NCBI GenBank assembly: GCA_012799265.1
Contig: JAAZLP010000186.1
Coordinates: forward strand, 1-27,163
DNA from: Phyllobacteriaceae bacterium
GTDB lineage: Bacteria; Pseudomonadota; Alphaproteobacteria; Rhizobiales; Devosiaceae
Reading direction: 5' to 3'
Length of the DNA: 27,163 nt
Every line of letters starts with the position of its first letter. The stretch's first letter is position 1. Under the pieces are notes generated by a model that had not been told where the DNA came from, did no database searches, and saw only the letters and a program-made list of their open reading frames with translations. Below are positions 1-9,776 of the stretch, in pieces. The position numbers and the translations under genes were made by a program.

Positions 1-147
1 ATCTTTGACCCCAAGCTGGAGGACGCGGTCGTTCAGGGGACGCCTGATGAGGGCGAGCCGGGCACCGTAGCCCAGGTGCTGATGAAAGGTTACCGTATGG
101 GCGATAACGTGCTGCGCCACGCGATGGTGAAGGTCATCGTCGGCTAA
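1..147 (+). CDS. grpE: GrpE nucleotide exchange factor, C-terminal fragment (5' end outside window)
   Basis: The last 48 codons of an open frame that enters from the left edge and ends in TAA. The translation starts IFDPKLEDAV and ends with GYRMGDNVLRHAMVKVIVG, the C-terminal beta domain of GrpE: the FDP..H/E.AV start, the KGY turn and the LR.(A/S)MV.V end. GrpE releases ADP from DnaK in the cytoplasmic Hsp70 cycle. The RH.MVKV ending resembles Gram-positive GrpE more than the usual alphaproteobacterial RPAMV form, but the fragment is short. dnaK starts 52 bases downstream on the same strand with no terminator between, so the two are probably cotranscribed. In most alphaproteobacteria grpE lies with hrcA, away from dnaK, so the adjacency is unusual. 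Confidence 0.85.
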   Translation: MFDPKLEDAVVQGTPDEGEPGTVAQVLMKGYRMGDNVLRHAMVKVIVG

Positions 148-199
148 GCACCGTAAATAAAGCAAACAACGAATTTATAGATAGAAAGAGGATTTCAGC

Positions 200-2044
<1,845 letters not shown>

Positions 2045-2065
2045 GCCTGACGGCGCCAAAATTGA

Positions 2066-2095
2066 AAGCCCCGGTGTCTCCACCGGGGCTTTTTT
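2066..2095 (+). terminator. Rho-independent terminator of dnaK
   Basis: Perfect 11-bp stem (AAGCCCCGGTG, 2066-2076, with CACCGGGGCTT, 2081-2091), four-base loop, then a run of T to 2095. It lies 21 bases after the dnaK stop. A second hairpin follows (GGCACGGG 2105-2112 with CCCGTGCC 2128-2135) without a T run. The terminator separates grpE-dnaK transcription from dnaJ. Confidence 0.93.
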
Positions 2096-2211
2096 GTTGG
2101 AGACGGCACGGGGGCGGGTTCATGTGGCCCGTGCCATTCGAGCCTAGTTCTCGTGACCTTCTCGCCTAGAATCCTTGCACAGGAAGGATTTTGCATGAGG
2201 CACAGCTCGAA

Positions 2212-2225
2212 GTTTCACGTGAATC
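2212..2225. other. parS-like palindrome, copy 1
   Basis: GTTTCACGTGAATC matches 13 of 14 bases of the ParB-binding core GTTTCACGTGAAAC; the inner ten bases TTCACGTGAA (2214-2223) are a perfect palindrome. It lies just outside the stop codon of the metallopeptidase gene, so it is intergenic. A 7-bp inverted repeat (AATCCTT 2170-2176 with AAGGATT 2184-2190) sits upstream, and AATCCTT recurs at 2222-2228. The same 17-base context occurs at 12991-13007. ParB binding is an inference. Confidence 0.55.
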
Positions 2226-2226
2226 C

Positions 2227-3885
2227 TTATTTCAGCAGGATGTCACGGATCGAATATTGGGTGGCCTTGGGGTCGTAATCGAGGATGCGGATGCGGTCTT
2301 CCAGCACGACGCTTGCGTCGATAGTGGCAAATTCGGCATCCAGTGGATCGTCGCTATCCTTGAATCCCTGCAACCCGTTTCCTGCGATGCGATAAGGTCT
2401 GCCATCCTCATCGGCTACCAAGACCATTGGCTCGTCGTGTGAAACGAGAACATGCCGGCCGTCACTCAAATTTCCCACGAAGCGGTAACGCGTGTCGGGC
2501 AGGGCGCCCAAGACTGTTGCCGTCATTGTTTCAAGATCGAGCTCGAAGCGGTGCCAGCCGGACAGGGGTTCGACGTATGAGTAGAGATCCAGGTAAGCCT
2601 TTCCATCACCGGCATGAATGAGACGCGTTTCCGCATCCTGTACTCCGGGGAGAGGAGAATGCACCTTATGCGTCCAACCGTTATTGGTTCGGCTGAACTC
2701 GAAAAGCAGCACCCCATTGCTGCTGTTCCAGAGGTCGGCTGACGCGAGAATGAACCGCTCAGACCCGATGGGCAGTGCAGCCATAATGTCGAAAAAGAGC
2801 GTTTCGTCTCTCTCGAGCGGTACCCGCAAATCTTCGATGACGGTCTTCTGCTTTCCCTCGCCCAAGCCATAGCGCGCCGTAAGGCGGATGCCCTCGTCGT
2901 CTTCCAGACTGCCTACTTCGATCAGCCGCAGCTCGCCCCCTGCCGTGAAATTTGCAAAGCGCCGCACGAGAACATCGCCATCCATGTAAGGGGTGGAAAA
3001 ATCGGAATAGACCATGTCAACAAAATCGACTGCCCGGGCAAGGGCGACGCCCGGGATAAGGCGATCGCGCCAATGGGGTTCAAGATAGGTCTGATAGAGT
3101 TCCGCCAGAGGCGGCAGATCCTCGTTCAGCAACGCCTGCCAACGCACGAAGAAGGCAGAAGCATAAGGCGCCATGGTTTCGGCGGTTGGCTGATCCACCG
3201 CCAGGATGGCGCAGTCGTTTTCCAGTGCTTCGAATCTCACATCGTCATACCGCTCGCGCTTGCCAATATGCGCATTGATGGCCTCGGCAAGTGCAGCATA
3301 GCGCTGACGCCAACGGGCAAAATCCTCGTCCTCGGCCGCGAACTCTTCCAGCAGCCCCGCCGCCAGACGGTCAGCCGAATATTCGCGGCAATTAATAGCG
3401 TGGTCATGTCGACTGAGATGATTCGGATCGAAGCGATAGGTGAGCGCATGGCCATATTCATGGGCGGCGAGCACAAACTGGTTGAAACGGGCCATATCGC
3501 GCGCCTCGGTCTCATCGACAAAGAAGGCATTCCAGTCCCAGCGTGATCCGGTGAGCGCAGCGCTCCAATTATCCCAATAGGACGCGATCTCATCGTCGAG
3601 GGGGAGGGCAGAGATGGTGATGGTTTCATTATCGGGACTGTACCAGTTGACGATCTGGTCAAAGGCCTGCTCTTCCCAGACGAGCGTGTCATTGACGGAA
3701 ATTCCCGCCCGCTCATAGGCCTGCTCAATGATGAAGACCATGCTCCAGGTATCGGCATAGGAAAGCTGCTGGACGAGATAGGTAGCAGAGGCGCCCGGAG
3801 GTGACGCCTGGGGAGCCGGCTCTGCTCCACCACCCATGAACATGCTGAGCAAAGTTAGCCAGAAGCCCTCAGACAGCTCTTCCAT
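2227..3885 (-). CDS. Putative HExxH zinc metallopeptidase-like protein of unknown role
   Basis: A 552-residue protein that I do not recognise as a named family. Residues 141-150 read AHEYGHALTY, a zinc-binding HExxH motif (H142, E143, H146). It is followed 22 residues later by REYSADRLAAG, where E168 is placed to be the third ligand of a gluzincin-type peptidase. The C-terminal half (about 310-552) is rich in beta-strand and aspartate, with repeated 'L..DE.G.' and 'V...D' patterns like beta-propeller or sandwich repeats, and no obvious membrane helix. The N-terminus (FWLTLLSMFMGGGAEPA) is weakly hydrophobic without basic residues, so secretion is uncertain. The ATG follows GGGAGG at good spacing. 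The gene is antisense to its neighbours and separates dnaK from dnaJ. Peptidase activity is inferred from the motif only. Confidence 0.7.
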   Translation of the reverse strand: MEELSEGFWLTLLSMFMGGGAEPAPQASPPGASATYLVQQLSYADTWSMVFIIEQAYERAGISVNDTLVWEEQAFDQIVNWYSPDNETITISALPLDDEIASYWDNWSAALTGSRWDWNAFFVDETEARDMARFNQFVLAAHEYGHALTYRFDPNHLSRHDHAINCREYSADRLAAGLLEEFAAEDEDFARWRQRYAALAEAINAHIGKRERYDDVRFEALENDCAILAVDQPTAETMAPYASAFFVRWQALLNEDLPPLAELYQTYLEPHWRDRLIPGVALARAVDFVDMVYSDFSTPYMDGDVLVRRFANFTAGGELRLIEVGSLEDDEGIRLTARYGLGEGKQKTVIEDLRVPLERDETLFFDIMAALPIGSERFILASADLWNSSNGVLLFEFSRTNNGWTHKVHSPLPGVQDAETRLIHAGDGKAYLDLYSYVEPLSGWHRFELDLETMTATVLGALPDTRYRFVGNLSDGRHVLVSHDEPMVLVADEDGRPYRIAGNGLQGFKDSDDPLDAEFATIDASVVLEDRIRILDYDPKATQYSIRDILLK

Positions 3886-4024
3886 CGCAGCCTCCCAACC
3901 GGTGTGACAACGATAGGAGCGACAAGATGGTCAGCCAGCCCCGATATGCGGGGTAGGTTTGGTTGAAAGGTCAGAAAAGGCTTGCTAAGAGCGTCTGTCC
4001 CGAGGGTGGCGCGCTGTCGCGCCT

Positions 4025-4053
4025 CTTGCACTTGCGGGGCAGCGTCGCCATCT
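4025..4053 (+). promoter_or_regulatory. Possible sigma-32 (RpoH) heat-shock promoter of dnaJ
   Basis: CTTG (4025-4028), then 19 bases, then CCATCT (4048-4053), resembling the CTTG...CCATNT arrangement of RpoH promoters. It lies about 90 bases upstream of the dnaJ start. Because dnaK ends in a terminator and an antisense gene intervenes, dnaJ needs its own promoter. A second CTTG at 4031 offers shorter spacing. Weak evidence by eye. Confidence 0.3.
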
Positions 4054-4130
4054 AGGCGGCAGGTTTATGCGCTCCCTGTCCAGCGCTTGTCTTTTTCTCA
4101 CCGAATACGCTTGGGTTCGCAAACCCAGGC

Positions 4131-4136
4131 AAGGAG
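4131..4136 (+). promoter_or_regulatory. Ribosome binding site deciding the TTG start of dnaJ
   Basis: AAGGAG with eight bases to the TTG at 4145. The frame is open upstream to an ATG at 4067, but the family N-terminus (AKRDFYEVLG) begins at this TTG, so the upstream ATG is rejected. Confidence 0.85.
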
Positions 4137-4144
4137 ACGGTTTC

Positions 4145-5275
4145 TTGGCCAAACGCGATTTCTACGAGGTGCTCGGTTGCCAGAAGGGGGCCGATGACGC
4201 AGCCCTCAAGAGTGCCTATCGCAAACTCGCCATGCAGTTTCACCCCGACCGCAATCCGGGCAATGCGGAAGCTGAAAGCAAATTCAAGGAAATCAACGAA
4301 GCCTACGACACCCTGAAGGACGCCCAGAAGCGCGCGGCCTATGACCGGTTCGGGCACGCCGCTTTCGAAAATGGTGGCGGACGCGCGGGCGGTGGTTTCG
4401 GGCCTGATTTCAACTCGTCCATGTCCGACATCTTCGAGGACATTTTTGGCGACTTCATGGGTGGCGGACGCCGTGGCGGCGGTGGCGCTGCCCGCACCCG
4501 CGGCTCGGACCTGCGGTATAATCTCGAAATCAATCTCGAAGAGAGCTTTGAGGGTCGCACAGTCGAAATCGACGTGCCCACGCTGGCGGGCTGCGAGACC
4601 TGCGATGGCTCTGGCGCCAAGCCGGGCACCGGCACGCATACCTGTCGGCAGTGCAATGGACATGGCAAGGTGCGCGCTGCGCAGGGTTTCTTCACGATCG
4701 AGCGGACATGCCCGGTCTGCCAGGGACGCGGTCAAATGATGGACCAGCCCTGCACCGATTGCGGTGGCCAGGGTCGACGCCAGCAGAACCGCAAGCTGTC
4801 GGTGGATATCCCCAAGGGCATCGAAGACGGCACCCGTATCCGACTTGCCAATGAAGGCGAGGCCGGTGTTCGTGGTGGTCCTCCGGGCGATCTCTATATT
4901 TTTGTTTCCATCAAGCCGCACCAGCTATTCCAGCGCGACGGCGCGGATCTTTACGCGCGCGTGCCGATCGCCATGACAACGGCGGCGCTTGGCGGCGAGT
5001 TTGAAGTGCCAACACTCGACGGTGCGCGCGCCAAGGTGAAAGTGCCGGTGGGCACCCAGCCAGGCCAGCGCGTCCGGCTCAAGGGTAAAGGTATGCCGGT
5101 TCTGCGCAGCAAGGATGTCGGTGACCTCTACGTCCAGCTCGACATCGAGACGCCGCAGAACCTCTCCAAACGCCAGCGCGAACTGCTCGAAGAATTCGCC
5201 AGGCTCGAGACCGAAGAGACCAGCCCCAATTCGGGTGGCTTCTTCGATAAGCTCAAGAAAATGTTCGAAGTCTGA
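4145..5275 (+). CDS. dnaJ: Co-chaperone DnaJ (Hsp40)
   Basis: Stimulates DnaK ATPase and delivers substrates, in the cytoplasm. The 376 residues hold a J domain (about 4-68) with HPD at 33-35 in LAMQFHPDRNPG, and a Gly/Phe-rich linker (about 75-120). Four zinc-binding CxxCxGxG repeats follow (CETCDGSG, CRQCNGHG, CPVCQGRG, CTDCGGQG), then the C-terminal substrate and dimerisation domains. Length and sequence are typical of alphaproteobacterial DnaJ, and leucine codons are mixed CTC/CTG as elsewhere in the window, unlike the dnaK 5' part. The TTG start is set by a strong Shine-Dalgarno. It is separated from dnaK by an antisense gene of 1.66 kb. Its TGA overlaps the ATG of the next, broken gene (TGATG). 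Confidence 0.97.
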   Translation: MAKRDFYEVLGCQKGADDAALKSAYRKLAMQFHPDRNPGNAEAESKFKEINEAYDTLKDAQKRAAYDRFGHAAFENGGGRAGGGFGPDFNSSMSDIFEDIFGDFMGGGRRGGGGAARTRGSDLRYNLEINLEESFEGRTVEIDVPTLAGCETCDGSGAKPGTGTHTCRQCNGHGKVRAAQGFFTIERTCPVCQGRGQMMDQPCTDCGGQGRRQQNRKLSVDIPKGIEDGTRIRLANEGEAGVRGGPPGDLYIFVSIKPHQLFQRDGADLYARVPIAMTTAALGGEFEVPTLDGARAKVKVPVGTQPGQRVRLKGKGMPVLRSKDVGDLYVQLDIETPQNLSKRQRELLEEFARLETEETSPNSGGFFDKLKKMFEV

Positions 5276-6196
5276 TGTTTCGAGATCCAGGGCAGCAACC
5301 GGTTGATCCCGGGGCCCGCCCGGCGCCTGTCAATATGGGCAGGATCGAGATTGCCCTGGGATTTGATGACAACTTCTGGGCGCCGGCTTTTGCGACGATC
5401 CGGTCAGTTTGCCTAATGGCCGCAGCACCACAGCGCCTGCGGTTTCATCTCCTGTGCCAGGGGCTTTCCGACGCGCATCGCAGTGCTATTGCTAAGCTGA
5501 ACGAAGAGCATCCGGTGGAGTTGGTCTTCATCGACCTCGACCAGTCTGCGATTTTTGCAGAATAGAATCGACGAATTTCCGCCCATACGGATGAAGCGCT
5601 TTCATCCCGTAATTTACGCCAGGCTTTTCCTGGGCGAGCTTGTCGACCCGAACGTCAGCCGGATCCTTTATCTCGACAGTGACACCATGGTGCGCACGAC
5701 GCTCGATCCCTTGTTCGATATGAATCTCGAGGGCTTTGCAATCGCCGCAGTGCAGCAGCCGGATCGCATGCATTGTGTCGCCGGTCGCGATCTCAATACC
5801 CGCAAGGCCCTGTCGCTTGTTGAACCCTATTTCAACTCCGGCGTCATGCTGATCGACCTCGAACAGTACCGGAAAATGAACTTCCCGGAAAAGCTGTCCA
5901 CGGTGAGCCGCGAAGAGCTGGCTCTCTTCTACTACGATCAGGACATCATCAATTTCTGTTTCCGTGGCAGAATTCTGGAATTGGCGCCGCGCTGGAACCT
6001 GCAGAACCCCGAACCGGCCAACGAAGCCTATAATCCACTGATCCTGCACTATTCCGCCGATGCCAAGCCGTGGGTCTTCTGGTCGCGCGTTGCGTTCAAA
6101 AAGACATACCGGCATGTCATGACCAATGCGCACTATTACCGTTATCGACGAGAGCGCATTGGCCGGATGGTCAGGAGGCTGCTGCGCCTCAAATAG
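5275..6196 (+). pseudogene. Glycosyltransferase family 8-like, interrupted by a frameshift near 5563
   Basis: Two pieces in different frames together form a GT8 (lipopolysaccharide glucosyl/galactosyltransferase-like) protein of about 306 residues. Piece 1 (5275-5565) holds the N-terminal nucleotide-sugar fold (IEIALGFDDNFWAPAFATI...VFIDLDQSAIFAE) and stops at TAG. Piece 2, in the next frame from about 5555, continues IDEFPPIRMKRFHPVIYARL with the metal-binding DSD in LYLDSDTMV and the later LILHYSADAKPW. Ignoring one base at about 5563 joins them as ...AIFAERIDEFPP.... The first ATG overlaps the dnaJ stop; ATG 5335 is a plausible alternative start. TTG 5555 is an unlikely independent start because the product would lack the sugar-nucleotide binding N-terminus. 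Either a true pseudogene or a sequencing error. Confidence 0.75.
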
Positions 6197-6211
6197 CGCC
6201 TTGGTCGCCGC

Positions 6212-6619
6212 CTAGCCCGGCGGGACCTCGCTCATATCCATATGGAAATATTCCCAGACGTGGCCATCGAGGTCCGCGATGGCACGGGAATACATGAAGC
6301 CCAGGTCCTGGGCCTCACGGGTTTCACGCCCACCGGCCTTGAGCGCGGCTTCAGCGATGGCATCGACATCGGCGCGGCTGTCGCGGGTCAACGCATAGAG
6401 GGCTCCAGTCTGGGAATGCGCATCCGGAATGGGGTTGGACGAAAACTGCCGGAACTTGTCGTAGGTTAGAGCCATCACAAAAATGGTGTCGCTGATGACG
6501 ATGGAGGCGGCGGTTTCGTCGGTGAACTGCGGGTTGTGATCAAATCCCAGCGCCTTGTAATAGGCCATCGTGGCCGGCAAGTCGCGCACGGGGAGATTGA
6601 CGAAAATCATAGCGGGCAT
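6212..6619 (-). CDS. VOC-family (glyoxalase/bleomycin-resistance fold) protein
   Basis: A 135-residue protein beginning MIFVNLPVRDLPATMAYYKALGF, the first beta-alpha-beta module of the vicinal-oxygen-chelate fold, and ending with AIADLDGHVWEYFHMDMS, the second metal-binding strand. Members include lactoylglutathione lyase-like enzymes and antibiotic-binding proteins; substrate cannot be told from sequence. The ATG is preceded by GAGGAG. It converges on the broken glycosyltransferase (15 bases apart) and diverges from the FMN reductase across about 100 bases. Confidence 0.88.
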   Translation of the reverse strand: MPAMIFVNLPVRDLPATMAYYKALGFDHNPQFTDETAASIVISDTIFVMALTYDKFRQFSSNPIPDAHSQTGALYALTRDSRADVDAIAEAALKAGGRETREAQDLGFMYSRAIADLDGHVWEYFHMDMSEVPPG

Positions 6620-6721
6620 GATGGTCTCCTCAGGATCGGGTGAGCCTAGCCAATTGGCATTGCTTCGTCATTACAACGAACAAGGCGGGCCTGCTTCGAC
6701 ACACTATTTGCAGGAGACAGC

Positions 6722-7267
6722 ATGAAGACGGCCCTCACCCTCTCCGGATCGATCCGAAAGGGATCCTATAACCGGCTCCTCCAGCAGCATATGGGCAAGA
6801 AGCTGGCAGAGGCAGGCGTCAAGGTCACGGAGCTAGACCTCGGTGATTTCGAGATGCCCATCTTCAACGAGGATCTCGAGGCCGAGCACACGCCGGACAG
6901 CGCCCGCGAACTGGCGGAGTTGTGGCGCAGCCACGACATCGTCTTCATAGCGACGCCTGAATACAATGGCGGCAGTGCGCCGCTGATGGTCAACACCATC
7001 ACATGGCTCTCGCGCCAAAAGCCGTCCCCTTTTCGCCATGCCATATTCGGCATAGGCGGCGTCAGTTCAGGAAAGTACGGCACTATCTGGAGCCTCAGCC
7101 ACCTCCGGGATTCACTGACCAAGGTGGGCGCCCTTATCGTGCCTACACTGTTGGGCATAGGACCTGCGAGCCAGGCTTTTGACGAGGCGGGCAACCCCGT
7201 CGAGAGATCAGTGATTGCAAAGGTAGATCAGATGGTCACCGAACTTACCCTGTTCAGTCGGGGATAG
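6722..7267 (+). CDS. NAD(P)H-dependent FMN reductase, flavodoxin-like
   Basis: The 181 residues carry the FMN phosphate-binding loop GSIRKGSYNRLL (9-20) and PEYNGG (79-84), hallmarks of the NADPH-dependent FMN reductase family (ChrR/azoreductase-like). Such soluble enzymes reduce flavins, quinones, azo dyes or chromate; the physiological substrate here is unknown. ATG with GGAG upstream. The next gene starts six bases after its stop, so the two probably form one transcript, continuing perhaps to pyrF. Confidence 0.9.
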   Translation: MKTALTLSGSIRKGSYNRLLQQHMGKKLAEAGVKVTELDLGDFEMPIFNEDLEAEHTPDSARELAELWRSHDIVFIATPEYNGGSAPLMVNTITWLSRQKPSPFRHAIFGIGGVSSGKYGTIWSLSHLRDSLTKVGALIVPTLLGIGPASQAFDEAGNPVERSVIAKVDQMVTELTLFSRG

Positions 7268-7273
7268 GCTCCC

Positions 7274-7879
7274 ATGCGCGCGGTCTATCTCTCTCATCCC
7301 CAGGTGGAGATCAATCCGGCGGTTCCTGTGCCTCTTTGGAATCTGTCACAGGATGGTCGCGTCCGCGCTGAGGCCTTTGTCGCCGCGGCTGGCATTCCGA
7401 AAGGGACGGCCGTTTTCTCAAGTGGCGAAACAAAGGCGATTGAGTTCGCGGAGTTGATTGCAGCGGCGGCCGGCACACACGTCATCATCAACCACGAACT
7501 GGGCGAGAACGATCGCAGCGCCACGGGGTTCTTGCCACCATTGCTGTTTGAAGAAATGGCCGACCGGTTCTTCGCACACCCGGAAGAGAGCGTTCACGGC
7601 TGGGAACGCGCCATCGACGCCCAGGCGCGCATTGTCGCCAATGTCGGCGTCGCGCTGGAATGCATTGCCGAGGGCATGCCCGTAATTTTCTGTGGGCATG
7701 GCGGTGTCGGCACCCTGCTCAAATGCCACCTGGCCGAGCGACCCATCTCCCGCCGCGAGGACCAGGGCAATTTCGGTCATCGTGGCGGTGGCAACGCATT
7801 TTTGTTCGACATGGCACGCAGGGAATTGCTCAAGGACTGGACGCCGATGGAGCATGTCGGACCCGATTGGTTCAGATGA
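7274..7879 (+). CDS. Histidine phosphatase superfamily-like protein with altered RHG motif
   Basis: The 201-residue protein has the layout of the histidine phosphatase (phosphoglycerate mutase-like) fold. MRAVYLSHPQ places a His at position 8 where the catalytic RHG would be, SSGETKAIEFA (49-59) sits where SS..RA.QTA is usual, ENDR (78-81) could supply the acidic residue, and FCGHGGVGTLL gives the second His (142). Arg and Gly of RHG are replaced by Ser and Pro, and the usual Arg of the second motif is also missing. It may be a divergent phosphatase with changed specificity or a non-catalytic relative. The start follows GGGGATAGG. It lies six bases after the FMN reductase and 63 bases before pyrF. 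Confidence 0.8.
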   Translation: MRAVYLSHPQVEINPAVPVPLWNLSQDGRVRAEAFVAAAGIPKGTAVFSSGETKAIEFAELIAAAAGTHVIINHELGENDRSATGFLPPLLFEEMADRFFAHPEESVHGWERAIDAQARIVANVGVALECIAEGMPVIFCGHGGVGTLLKCHLAERPISRREDQGNFGHRGGGNAFLFDMARRELLKDWTPMEHVGPDWFR

Positions 7880-7942
7880 CAGGCTTGCCCCCCTGAGGAA
7901 TATAGTCTAGGCGAGGCCATCATCACATCGCGGGAGAACTCC

Positions 7943-8644
7943 ATGGCTGGCCAGTTGATCGTGGGCCTCGACGTTTCAACGCGTGCGCGGGCCGAGGAAA
8001 TCGTCTCGCTTCTGGGCGACAGCGTCGACTTCTATAAGATCGGCTATCAGTGCTTTTATGGCGCTGACGGGTTCGCACTCGGAAAAGCGCTGATTGCTGC
8101 GGGAAAGAAGGTCTTCTTCGATCTCAAGCTCCTCGATATCGACAATACGGTTGAAAAGGGTGTGGCAGCTTTCGCTGAAACCGGCGCCGCCATGCTGACC
8201 GTCCACGCCTACCCCAAGACCATGCATGCGGCCCAGAAGGCCGCCGAAGGCTCAGGGCTATGCGTTCTCGGCGTCACGGTCCTTACGTCGATGGATGATC
8301 AGGACGTCAAGGACGCAGGATATGAGCGGGACGCCGCTGGTCTCGTTGCGCTGCGCGCCCAGCAGGCGCGCGAAGCTGGCATTGGTGGTATCGTCGCCTC
8401 GCCCCATGAAGCAGAAATGGTGCGGACCATTGTCGGCCAGAAAATGGCTATCGTGACCCCGGGCATTCGGCCAGCGGGGAGCGCAAAGGGTGATCAGAAG
8501 CGGGTCATGGGCCCGGCAGAGGCGCTGGCCGCCGGCGCATCGCATCTCGTCGTCGCTCGGCCGATCATAGAGGCAGCCGATCCGGCAGAAGCGGCCCGGT
8601 CTATCCTTGCGGAGATGAATGGCAAGCGCGTGAGCTTTGCCTGA
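7943..8644 (+). CDS. pyrF: Orotidine 5'-phosphate decarboxylase
   Basis: Last step of de novo UMP synthesis: decarboxylates OMP in the cytoplasm. The 233 residues show GLDVST (D10), K32 in FYKIGYQ, and the catalytic D-x-K-x-x-D signature DLKLLDIDNT (D60, K62, D65, T69). LGVTVLTS and the phosphate-binding TPGIRP and HLVVARPI follow. E. coli has His between K and D where Leu appears here. The ATG follows GGGAGAA. The gene is followed by a terminator shared with the convergent adenosine kinase gene. Length and motifs are standard. Confidence 0.97.
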   Translation: MAGQLIVGLDVSTRARAEEIVSLLGDSVDFYKIGYQCFYGADGFALGKALIAAGKKVFFDLKLLDIDNTVEKGVAAFAETGAAMLTVHAYPKTMHAAQKAAEGSGLCVLGVTVLTSMDDQDVKDAGYERDAAGLVALRAQQAREAGIGGIVASPHEAEMVRTIVGQKMAIVTPGIRPAGSAKGDQKRVMGPAEALAAGASHLVVARPIIEAADPAEAARSILAEMNGKRVSFA

Positions 8645-8666
8645 ACTCGGGCAGAACAGAAAAATC

Positions 8667-8698
8667 AAAAAGCCCGGACCTCTCGTCCGGGCTTTTTT
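8667..8698. terminator. Bidirectional terminator between pyrF and the adenosine kinase gene
   Basis: Stem AGCCCGGAC (8671-8679) with GTCCGGGCT (8685-8693), five-base loop, A run on the left and T run on the right, so it can act on both strands between the converging genes. Confidence 0.9.
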
Positions 8699-8702
8699 CT
8701 AG

Positions 8703-9707
8703 TCAGCCAGCCAGACCGTGCTGACGCGAAAGGTCAGAAAGATCGACCTGTGGGCGGGCCCCGATATGAGAGATGACTTCTGAGGCCGCAAGGCACCCGG
8801 TTTTGAGTGCCATTTCCGTTGTCTGGCCACGGGCAAGCCCCAGGAGGAAGCCGGAAGCGAAAAGATCGCCAGCGCCGGTGGCGTCCACGACATTGTCGAC
8901 AGGGAATGCGGGGACCGAAATCACTTCGCCATTGACGATGGCCATGGCCCCGTCGGCACCCATGGTGATGGCGGCGACTTCAGCGTCCTTGGCAATCTCA
9001 CGAACCGCCGTACCCAGATCGTCGGTTTCGTAGAGCGACTTCAGCTCATGCACATTGGCAAAGACGTAGTCGATCGTCTTGGAACGGATGAGATCGAGGA
9101 ATTCGGGCCGGAAGCGATCGACACAAAATGGGTCGGAGAGGGTGAAGGCAGAGGCGCGCTCATGCTTGTGCGCAAAATGGGCCGCGCGGACGAAGGCCTT
9201 CTTGGCTTCCACCGGGTCCCAGAGAAAGCCTTCCATATAGGTGACCGCGGCGCCGCCGATCTCGTCTTCGAGAATGTCGCGTTCGGACAGCTCGTGGCAT
9301 GCGCCAAGATAGGTATTCATGGTCCGCTCGCCGCCGGGCGAAACAAAGATCATGCAGCGCGCCGTAAGGGCACCGTTGACGAGGCGCGAGGTCGTATAGT
9401 GAACGCCCTGATCGCGCATATCGGTTTCAAAGACATCGCCCAGACCATCATCGGCGACCTTGCCGACAAAGGCAGCACGGCCGCCTAGCGAAGCAACACC
9501 TGCTGCCGTGTTCCCCGCCGAACCACCAGAACTCTGCTGTCGCGAGGCAGGCATGTTCTCATAGAGATAGGCTGCCCGATCGCTGTCGATGAGGTGCATG
9601 ATGCCCTCAGTCATGCCTTCCCGCACAATGAAGCCGGGCTCGACGGGGGCGATAATGTCCACGATCGCATTGCCGATAGTCAGCACGTCGAAGCGGGTCT
9701 GGGTCAT
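8703..9707 (-). CDS. Adenosine kinase-like sugar kinase (PfkB family)
   Basis: PfkB/ribokinase-fold kinase, most like the alphaproteobacterial adenosine kinases that phosphorylate adenosine to AMP in purine salvage. The 334 residues begin RFDVLTIGNAIVDIIA and contain the substrate-side GGSAGNTAAGVASLGG and the C-terminal PfkB signature with anion hole and catalytic Asp, DATGAGDLFASGFLLG. The frame extends upstream to a TTG at 9776, but the family N-terminus fits the ATG at 9707; the in-frame ATG at 9722 is also possible, and neither has a strong Shine-Dalgarno. It lies downstream of the tetR-like gene on the same strand and may be cotranscribed. Confidence 0.88.
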   Translation of the reverse strand: MTQTRFDVLTIGNAIVDIIAPVEPGFIVREGMTEGIMHLIDSDRAAYLYENMPASRQQSSGGSAGNTAAGVASLGGRAAFVGKVADDGLGDVFETDMRDQGVHYTTSRLVNGALTARCMIFVSPGGERTMNTYLGACHELSERDILEDEIGGAAVTYMEGFLWDPVEAKKAFVRAAHFAHKHERASAFTLSDPFCVDRFRPEFLDLIRSKTIDYVFANVHELKSLYETDDLGTAVREIAKDAEVAAITMGADGAMAIVNGEVISVPAFPVDNVVDATGAGDLFASGFLLGLARGQTTEMALKTGCLAASEVISHIGARPQVDLSDLSRQHGLAG

Positions 9708-9776
9708 GGGAGAACGGTCCATGGGTTCGGAGAAAGGGCCGTAGGTCGGTGTAGAGCAGGACCCGGCTTTGGGCAA

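Noticed and set aside
5555..6196. An independent gene starting at TTG 5555
   Set aside because: The product would lack the nucleotide-sugar binding N-terminus, which is present in the other frame just upstream; a frameshifted GT8 gene explains both.
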